Made by a program: the position numbers and the translations under genes | From: Coptis chinensis | Lineage: Eukaryota > Streptophyta > Magnoliopsida > Ranunculales > Ranunculaceae | DNA: 64,000 nt | Direction of reading: 5' to 3' | NCBI GenBank assembly: GCA_015680905.1 | Contig: CM027377.1 | Location: 23,708,501-23,772,500, forward strand | Notes under the pieces: model-generated | What the model saw: the letters and a program-made list of their open reading frames with translations, nothing else | Databases searched by the model: none | What the model was told of the DNA's origin: nothing | In this document: positions 56,269-64,000 of the stretch, one piece after another | Numbering within the stretch: position 1 is the stretch's first letter | Layout of the letters: the number at the start of each line of letters is the position of its first letter

Positions 56269-59200
56269 CTAAAACTCATCCTCATTCGCTTCCTGCTGAA
56301 ACACCCCATTTTCCTGGATGAACTGAATAATATCGAGTCGAACATCGTCAAGTTCATCTTGCATGTATGTCTCCTTCAGTTCTAAATTTGTCATCTGGAT
56401 GAGTCAAAGCACAACATGTGAGAGTTACTATATAAGAATAAAGGAGAGAGAATGTGCTATTATGAAGCATCTCCTGACCTTCAAATTCCTTATCGTCTTT
56501 GACACCCAAAGCATTTGCATGAATATGAGGGTTCTTTGGGGTTTCCTCATTCTTTTCAAACAGTGCATGAGCAATCAGCCGGCGTGCAACCATATATAGG
56601 TACATTCCGCGGCTTTGGTGCGATTGACTCTCTTATCCCTCCATTCTCTTCAGAAAAGATCCGCTCACGAGCAGCAAGATAAGCTGCTTCTTTCCTCTAG
56701 CGTAGTCCCCAAAGATGTTGGATTATTCTTTGCGGCTTAAATAAAGAGAAAAGAAAATAAAAAGAAAAGAAAAAGTCAATCACACTAGTAACAAACTGAA
56801 TTTTGTGAGAAGGATATCATAATCAGGAAAAGTAAGACATTAAAGTACACAATTATGACAATTCGTTAATCACTTATATAAAAGGATGCATACAATTTCC
56901 AATCTATGTGTTTATACCATTCACTCTATCAAAGATACAGTACGTTGTAGAACAAAGCTATAAGTTCTACGTAATGCTTGTAGCACATGACAATGTGAAA
57001 AATGACAAACTTTTAATAAGTACAAAGTCAAGCTTCATTGGACATATATTACGCCGAAGTTCAATATTGTTATTTAAAACTACCGATACTAAGCACAAAG
57101 AGAAGTGGGAAATGCACTACGGTAAAGCCTTTGTTCTCCTCAACGGTTGATGGGATGCAAAGCAGAGACCCGATAGTCATTACATTGCCACAGGATATCA
57201 CTGACAAGAACTGATGGTCTGCAATTCCAAACATGAACAGGAAACATTCAAGAAAAGTAATCTATGAACCAATGTTCCATTCGACTGTGGGATCAACATA
57301 CATTGATGACTTAGGGGATCCCTCTAAGATTAAATGGCGGTCATCTCCTTCACCAACAGATTTATGAGCCAATCTAGTACCAAAAAAATTTCACGGAGTC
57401 ACTAGAATGAACTTGTAATAAAGACAGATGGGTGAAACAAATATGATCGGCAATATCAAATAATTATGCAAAAAGATTTAGAAATTTTAAGTCTGGCTAT
57501 AGCTTTCAAATATATAATTATGAAGAAAGAAGTTGGGTTGTAACATAAAAAAAAAAACTTACCCGAAAATGTCCGCCAGGCGATGCAAGAGAAGGCGATC
57601 ATACAAACTCATTGGTTTCAGCTCCAAGATACCATCTAGACTACAGTAAACAATGTGATCGTAATTGACACTTTCCTTGTATTGACGTAAATACGTTGAG
57701 TCCATATTTACAAGTTACAACTACATGAATTCTGAAGGTTTCACTCTTTACGGTCTCACACAACTCAAAAATGTGTATATCATAGTAATTTCAAAAGATG
57801 CCAGAGGAAATCATTGTAAGCAGACTTTAAAAACGAAAAAAACTTAATGGAAAGAAGACATAGCTGATTCAAATAAGATGGATATACTATATTGCAAAAG
57901 AAGCATAACTAGGAGAAAATGTTTAAATTTAAAACCATGGGGAAAGAAATGGTATGTACCACAAAGCTGGAAAAAGAAGACACATTCTTTTCTTCCAAAA
58001 GAGCAACATTCCAAATTGAAGATGTAGATGGAATATTGTTCCCCGAAAAGACTTAACTATTGGAGAAAAATCAAAAAAGCATTTGGAGATTCTGATATTG
58101 AACTAATGAAAAGTTATTCCATATGGAAGACACAACCCACTTAAGGTGATCATTTAGATGTACATTGCCATTAACATTAAATATATTTGAACAAAGATCA
58201 AAGAATCACTTCAATGTTGAGAAGAAGATTTGTGTCGGGGCTTATCATTTGCGGTAAAAGAGATCTCAAGAGAAAGTTAGAAAAAGAAAGAAAGTTAAAA
58301 TCTCTACCCAACAAAACTAAAGCAGTCCAGGTCCAGGGATTCAATAGAATTTGGATATTTATAGAGCATCTCAATGGAGGAGAGACAGTGCATAACAAGT
58401 ATGTTACAAGGAAATACTCATTTTATATTAAAATAAAAATAAAAATGATAGTTTCACACCATGTTATAATCTCATATCATGAATTTAGGTCAAACAATAA
58501 ACAATGCAGGTAGAAGAATCAAGAAATAGGTTATCATCGCAAGCTAACAGAGCCTACATAGTTTACCTAGTATTGTTCTGGAGGAATTGACCATTCTGGT
58601 GTAAACTTTTTTTTTCTTAACTTTATCATTTGATGCTTTGAATCTTTTCATGTAGAAAACATGGATACATAAGAGTAAATCCGCAGAGTTTTTTTGTACT
58701 TTGTTCAACAAAGCAGACACTTTCTCAAGTTAAAGAGAGTTCAATAGGGAAGAATGTTATATTCATTACATTTTGTCCTAGTTCTGGAGACATTTAAGGA
58801 GGACCAAGCAAGCCATTGTTAGCGGCCTCTCGAAAACTTTCTCGTAAAAAGGGTGGCACATAGACAAAATTCATTTTAGGCTAAGGATCATGAACTGTTA
58901 ACAAGTACGAAAATAAATGGTTTAATCTAGAATCACATCAGTTTTAGTGGTAAAAAAATAATAATATTTAAGTATGTTTTAAGTACTAATGGAATGAAGA
59001 TATTAGACTTACTCCGCAGAATACTGAAAAAGATTGATCAAGAATAGTTTGATATACTCTAACAACTCAGGACTGGCATCAGCAGCAATCCTTGCAACTT
59101 TCTTATTCATCTGACAAATCAAGAAACCGGAAATTAACGTCAAGGAAGCATAGACTTGGAAGAGCAAGCACATACAAACTATGGAGATCAACATTACAGT

Positions 59201-60290
59201 GATCAATTTCGACAAGACAGTATACTCAAGCTCCTCCATGTAAGTTTCATCAAAGTTTGAACAATGAAGACAATGACCGTTTGCAAGCCATAGACAGAGC
59301 AAATGAATCATCCAAAATGCTTGATAGAAAGAATAAAATGATCGAGTTTTTTATATTGCGGAAGAAGCTTTGTCATAGTGAGTGAACAATCATCTTACCA
59401 AATCTATCCGTTGGCTTCTATTGCATGTCGGAGTCTGGCTGTAAGTTCATCATCATATTTTTACTCTGTAGAAGCCTGTTTGGTCAACATTAAGCTTAAT
59501 CCATTTCTGGTGGTTCTGTAGCACTTGTAGAGCCTTAAGATCCATCATTTCTACAGCTTCGATTTTGTTTGTAAGAGAAATTTTTTGCGAGCATTATATG
59601 AACCACATCATACTGTGATTGGGACAATTCATTGTCCATCTCCTTGGGCTCCACTTGTCAAGAATTGAGACTGCAATTTATTACAAAACAATCACAACAA
59701 TAATCAAGAGATGATTAAAAAAGAAATGCAGATAAGGCACACATAAAGGGTTAAGCACAGACAAAGTTACAAACAAATGGCATGCTGAGTAAACAGGCTT
59801 AATAGCAGCTACTCAGCAGACAAAGAAATCAAACTCGGACGACCGCAAGAGAGAGTAGAGATTTCCAAGTGAGGGGGAAGAAGAAGAGGGGACGACTTGC
59901 CGATTAAGTGTCGGTTGAGCTTGACAAGAGTGTGGTCCCGACCCGGAAGTAACGAGAGATGAACCCCATGTCCACCTTCTCATCTTCCAAAACCACTACT
60001 TCTTCTACACACTACTTTGACACAGACGGACACAACAGCTTCACAAAGTAACAAGATTTATTATTTTCCAAGACTTATTAACAAAAATCCTAAACATGAA
60101 ACCCAACACTTGAAAAACTGACTTCTGCAACAATAGCTCCTCAATTGAATCATCCAAAATCAAATTCCCAAACCGAGTGACAATAAGTAGAAAAAATTTC
60201 AAGTGAGGAAGAGAAATAACGGTGTACCTCCAGTTTTAATCGAAGATCGAACCAGATGCGTCGTCTTCATCTTCATGGGTGATATATTTG
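56269..60290 (-). pseudogene. Exons of an R3H/SUZ-domain protein gene
   Basis: On the - strand, exons read in order: a 5' part near 60290-60240 (possibly UTR); VARIAADASPELLEYIK (about 59100-59010); LDGILELKPMSLYDRLLLHRL with ADIFG (about 57640-57585, start of R3H); HKSVGEGDDRHLILEGSPKSS (about 57375-57305); PSVLVSDILWQ (about 57210-57170); RKEAAYLAARERIFSEENGG (about 56712-56650, SUZ motif); VARRLIAHALFEKNEE (about 56590-56545); and an acidic end with stop at 56269-56271. The junction SS-I-PSVLV uses GT and AG and restores Ile, so the exons are genuine. A frameshift between PRNVP and VARRL breaks the SUZ part. Such proteins bind single-stranded nucleic acids. It lies inside E2, so it is probably carried or trapped DNA. 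Confidence 0.75.
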
Positions 60291-60452
60291 GAACCCTAGG
60301 TTTGAATAGGGTTTGAGAGAGTTCTAGTCGGGTAAAACAATTAAGGATTATATTGACATACCCCCACCACTAGTTGAAATTAGGATTACCCCCATAATAA
60401 TTGAAATTAGATTTCCCCAACTTGACGATCAAAAAAAGGAGTCAACCAACCG

Positions 60453-61823
60453 TCAGTTGACTAGTCAAGAATAATAAATTGTCCTAAATACCCTCTTTCT
60501 GTGAAAATTACAGAATTTGCCATTGACACTGTTCAAAGCCCACAACTCAAAGCCCAAACTCGAAAATACAAGTTAAAATACAAATAAAAATAAAACTCCA
60601 ATCAAAGTTTAAAAATCAATTACCTAATAAAATTATTCAAACAAAAACCAAATAAGAAAAATGAACTAAAAAAAATAAAAAAAATGTGAAACTATTTTGG
60701 CAGTGGTGATGCTCATATTCTATGGGTGTATATGGAGTCTGTCATGCAATAGCATTAGCAAGTCAGTACGAGGAATTTGTATAATCATAGCAACCGCCAA
60801 TAAACCAGTTTCTTATCTCTCTTTAATCGTGATTGGATTATAAATGGATATCGGTATAGATACTTCATAGTATCTATACAAAGTAATGTCAGTTGAAGCC
60901 ATACAAAGCAAACCATTGCAAGAACCAACTATAGTATATCCACTTCTCAATATTAGGTTTTTCACTGGAATGGGGATACATTTCTGTTTATCGATCAAGA
61001 ACAGAGAGTTTCGGGGATCAGCATAATATAAATTAGGAAACAAATGGCCGTCAGAATAATAGACATTAGGAACAGTATAGGTATAGCCATTTTTCGGTTC
61101 AAGAATAATGTGAAGCGGATGAGACAGTGCTCTCTTCAAATGCATATTAATGAATTCAGAATCCCTTGTTAATTTGTACCAGGTCTTACATACGCACTTA
61201 CAAGTTACAACACATAAGATCCTTAATGGGAAGTCTCAAAAATATATCACAGATGATCTCAAAATACAAATCCAGGTAACTTCTTCCACCTCTACTAACT
61301 TCATCAGAAGATGAATCCACATTCCTTTTTACTTTCGGACAACAAACTTGGGCATATGTTCTTCCATCCAAGCGCGACATGATTTAAACAGGGCATGCAC
61401 AAAGCAGGTTGATGGAAGATTAACTAAGAATTGAGGACATACCTGAAGTTCAAATCTGAAAAAACAATCCCCACGAATTATCTTTTGCCTGAAGGTGGTT
61501 TGAGGGACGTCTTGAGCATTGAGGCGGCTTCTTTAAAGTTGATTCAGATGGGGAAGAACAAAGCAAAAGATGCTTCTCCCATTTCAGGTTGTCACGGTTT
61601 AAATTCTCGGCAGAGGATGGCTCGTGGGGACTAATTAGATTCCTTATTAACACGCGTATAGGCTTCCTAAAATATTCAGTAAAGTTTTTCAACATTTAAT
61701 TTTAGTGTAATTTCGAGTTTGGGCTTTGAGTTGTGGGCTTTGAACAGTGTCAATGGCAAATTTCATAATTTCCACAGAAAAAGGGTATTTAGGACAATTT
61801 ATGATCCTTGACTAGTCAACTGA
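60453..61823. mobile_element. Element with 118-bp inverted repeats carrying an F-box fragment
   Basis: Left arm 60453-60570 and right arm 61706-61823 are inverted copies over about 118 bp (shared: TCAGTTGACTAGTCAAG, AAATTGTCCTAAATACCC, GCCATTGACACTGTTCAAAG, CCCACAACTCAAAGCCC). Long inverted ends with a gene fragment between them are the layout of Pack-MULE-type elements. The flanks (CAACCAACCG and TGGCCACTG) do not form a 9-bp duplication, and the right arm directly abuts E2 gag, so at least the right end was probably cut by a later deletion. Confidence 0.6.
60813..61380 (-). pseudogene. F-box protein gene fragment
   Basis: MSRLDGRTYAQVC at 61380, then the F-box YFEIICDIFLRLPIKDLMCC, NL, and a one-base frameshift at about 61200. 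In the next frame KCVCKTWYKLTRDSEFINMH follows, then LKRALSHPLHIILEP, LILRSGYTIVGSCNGLLCMA and PISIYNPIT before the end at 60813. F-box followed by an SCNGLLC-type repeat is the common plant F-box/FBA layout, in which the F-box docks to SKP1 in SCF ubiquitin ligases. At about 190 residues it is half the usual length; its C-terminal half is missing. It lies between the 118-bp inverted repeats. Confidence 0.75.
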
Positions 61824-63035
61824 TGGCCACTGCTGTGGGAGGGAGCTTGAGCATTGTGGCGGTCCTGGCGAGGTGGAGATCTGCTGCGCACTCGGTGAGC
61901 CATAAGCTTATGGTGCAAATCGCCATCGGCAATGTTGGTGTACTGTTTGATATGTCCAGCATGCGTCAGACTAGTGACATTTGGCTTGGTGAAATGCGCA
62001 GTATGGTTTGTCAAGTCGGTCTACCGGTTGTCGCACATTAGGTCGGAAATATGAAGCTCGCTTGATCTTTTCCAATATGTAACTGGGGGAGCGTGTCAGG
62101 ATAGTGAACTCTCTGTTGTTGTCCAATCGGTTGCCCGATTTTGGTGCTTGCGACCTGGATCGCTTTTTGGCACGTGGGATGTCATCAGAGATCGCGGCGA
62201 CCTCTTGGTCCTTTGGGAGGCCTTGGCGTTTCAGACCTTCTTGTAACTTAATGTATTTGTCTACCCGAGCGTATAGCTCGGATAGCGTTTCCGGACGCTC
62301 TTTCATCAGTGATCTGGAGAGATCTGTGTTACACACTCTACAAGCGTTGGAGAATGCCAATGTGGCAAAAGACTCTTTGAGGCCGCTCTCCATGCATAAG
62401 AGTTCAGCTTTGAACCGACCCAGGAATTGGCAAATGGTCTCATCCTCGCCAAATGATAGCTGGAAGAGTGAGTCAAGATCTACTTTTTTATGTCTATTGT
62501 GGACGTACTGACTAGCAAATAGATCTGTGAGCTGCTCGAAGGTCTTTATTGAGTCTGATTCGAGTGAAAAGAACCAATCGAGTGCTCCATCCTTGAGGCT
62601 GGAAGGAAATAATCGACAATGGAGATGATCAAACTCAGGAGAACTGTAAAGTGTCAGGCTTTGAATATAGCGAGTCACGTGCTGACCAGGACACGTGCTG
62701 CCATCATACATTAGAAAACGTGGCTTAACGAAATCTTGAGAAGGTTTACTGAGTAGCTCAGTAGTGAACGGGGATGCGCAATACGTCTTGAGCATTTTCT
62801 GAACGATCTGGGTGGCGTCTTTTCTTACTGCGCTCTGACCGATCCTTTGTGACAGTTCGTTAATCTGTTGATTAACTTCGTTGATGTCATTCTCAGTGAT
62901 GTTACCAACTGGTTGCTGTTGAGCGTCTACTTGTGCACGTAGAGCAACATTTTCCTGCCTGAGCAAGGAAATGCTCTCATTCGTTACACCTAGTTGGTTT
63001 GTGAGGCTTTGAACTTGAGCTTCGAGGCTTGCCAT
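61824..63035 (-). pseudogene. E2 gag (nearly complete, truncated)
   Basis: ATG at 63033-63035 (MASLEAQVQSLTNQLGVTNE). The open frame of 354 residues contains the coiled N-terminus, LFPSSLKDGALDWFFSLESD, FEQLTDLFASQYVHN, DETICQFLGRFKAELL, RPETLSELYARVDKYIKLQE and the start of the zinc knuckle YCAFHQAKCH, then TAG. Compared with E1, about 33 bp of the knuckle is missing, so the last Cys is lost. Downstream GHIKQYTNIADGDLHHKLMA continues in another frame until homology ends at 61823/61824. It is the best preserved gag here and confirms the E1 start. Confidence 0.9.
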
Positions 63036-63100
63036 GCTTCGTGGGCTTGAGATTTTTGGATTTTTTATTTGTGTGAAAGTGGTTTCTCAAGTAATCGAGA

Positions 63101-63116
63101 CCACAGACGGCGCCAA
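63101..63116 (-). other. E2 primer-binding site
   Basis: On the - strand TTGGCGCCGTCTGTGG directly follows the 5' LTR. It differs from the E1 site at the GTTTG/GTCTG position. Confidence 0.75.
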
Positions 63117-63624
63117 TGTAAATGTGTGTTTTAGTTTTCCTTTACATACAAAGGAGGAAGGATAATGAGATTGGGTTTTGGAGAGACCGAGTTCGTTGAT
63201 GAGCAAGTTGCCTATGTATCTTCTCTTGATTCTGGGGGGAGAGAAGAATCAGGTCTCACGTAGGTGGTATTTATAGGCATAAGGGGGTGTTGATCCATGA
63301 GACATGTGTACTGACATGTATATATGTAGGGTGGAGATTATGAATATGTGTTAGGTTGGTTTTGGTAGGAATGCGGTGATCATTGGGAGTGAGTGCAGTA
63401 GTTCATATTTCACGGTGATTGGAAGTACAGGTAAGGCTCTGGTGATGATTACATCTGGATTAGGGATAGTGTCTTTATTCGAAGCGTTCTGCGTTAGGTC
63501 GTTCATTCGTCTTGAAGCATTCTTGAGCGAGCTGCTTGCAAGTCGATGTCATGAGTTCGTTACTATCTCTACTTATACTTAACGCGTGCTTAGTATTCCT
63601 TAACGAGAATATTACTCCATTACA
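63117..63624 (-). repeat. E2 5' LTR
   Basis: 508 bp; TGTAAATGTG at the inner side and TTACA at the outer side on the + strand. It differs from the left LTR by a roughly 40-bp gap near 63532 and by an extra segment (about 63219-63245) containing TTCTGGGGGGAGAGAAGAAT. It is followed by the target duplication CTAAT. Confidence 0.9.
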
Positions 63625-63629
63625 CTAAT

Positions 63630-64000
63630 CACTGTAATCATTCCTTAAGGTCATTATGAAGTTTTAAATCTATCTTTTTAGCTTTCCGCTATGTTGTCGT
63701 GAACTTGTGAAGTTGTAATCTACAACCAATTGGCAAAACCCAGGTACTAATAAAAGTCATCTATGAAGTTGGTATGTGGTCCAAATCCAAATGATTAATG
63801 CGCTAAAAGAAAATTAACAAATTACAATTGGCACTAAAATTTTGGTTCGCTCATCCTTTCAATGAAAAGCGTTACTCTCCAAGCTTATCAACTTTATTAT
63901 CGCTGCCTGGCTAAAGCCCCCTGTGCTCCAAGACTCAATGGGCCTGGAGGCTGGAGAAACTCCAACTATGTTTATTTTCTAGACCCAATAGGTCCATATC
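63630..64000. other. Right flank, no gene seen
   Basis: No recognisable coding or element ends before the window stops. Confidence 0.4.

Larger units (their letters stand above)
29083..63624 (-). mobile_element. E2: Tat-type Ty3/gypsy element split by about 23 kb of other DNA
   Basis: The left LTR (29083-29598) and right LTR (63117-63624) are related. Both outer ends are TGTA...TACA-type, and the outer flanks carry the same 5-bp duplication CTAAT (29078-29082 and 63625-63629). So the two LTRs are the ends of one insertion on the - strand. E2 parts present: 5' LTR, PBS and gag (61824-63624); then, after foreign DNA (38705-61823), the RNase H end, second RNase H, integrase, tandem repeats, antisense genes, PPT and 3' LTR (29083-38704). 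Protease, RT and most of RNase H (about 2.5 kb by comparison with E1) are missing. A hAT element interrupts it at 36762-38029. Confidence 0.85.

Overview
The window is nuclear DNA of a flowering plant, probably a eudicot. The evidence is AT-rich DNA, GT-AG introns, plant-specific gene remnants (CrRLK1L kinase, R3H/SUZ protein, F-box protein, organellar-type leucyl-tRNA synthetase) and nested plant transposons. I see no intact host gene. Almost everything that can be explained is transposable elements or gene fragments carried by them.

Layout. 1-174: 3' remnant of a receptor-like kinase. 3.4-3.64 kb: Helitron 3' end. 3817-7867: non-autonomous CACTA element with target duplication ATA, carrying a multi-exon fragment of a leucyl-tRNA synthetase gene. 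7.87-8.82 kb: three hAT-type MITEs. 10968-11481: PIF/Harbinger MITE. 12991-25957: complete Ty3/gypsy Tat-type retrotransposon (E1, + strand, target duplication CATAT). 26666-27134: Tourist-like MITE. 28845-28988: fourth hAT MITE. 29083-63624: a second Tat-type element (E2, - strand, target duplication CTAAT), split by about 23 kb of other sequence. Inside E2 are a 1.27-kb hAT element (36762-38029), an Athila-type Ty3 element (about 38.7-55.7 kb), exons of an R3H/SUZ gene (56.3-60.3 kb) and a long-inverted-repeat element with an F-box gene fragment (60453-61823).

E1 and E2 are relatives in opposite orientation. Both read LTR, PBS, gag, protease, RT, RNase H, second RNase H, integrase, tandem repeats, then two antisense spliced genes before the 3' LTR (E2 has lost the protease-RT part). 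The two antisense genes (here aORF-A and aORF-B) are paralogous: B looks like a copy of the second half of A, with the phase-0 intron at the same place. Behind the stop of each antisense gene lies a cluster of small hairpins of one shared design. Six of them are colinear in E1 and E2, at almost the same distances from the stop codons, with compensatory base changes. This antisense module is the best candidate here for something undescribed.

The coding regions of E1, E2 and the Athila element carry stops and frameshifts, so none looks autonomous now. LTR boundaries, target duplications and terminal repeats were read directly. Domain names rest on motif recognition without a database search.
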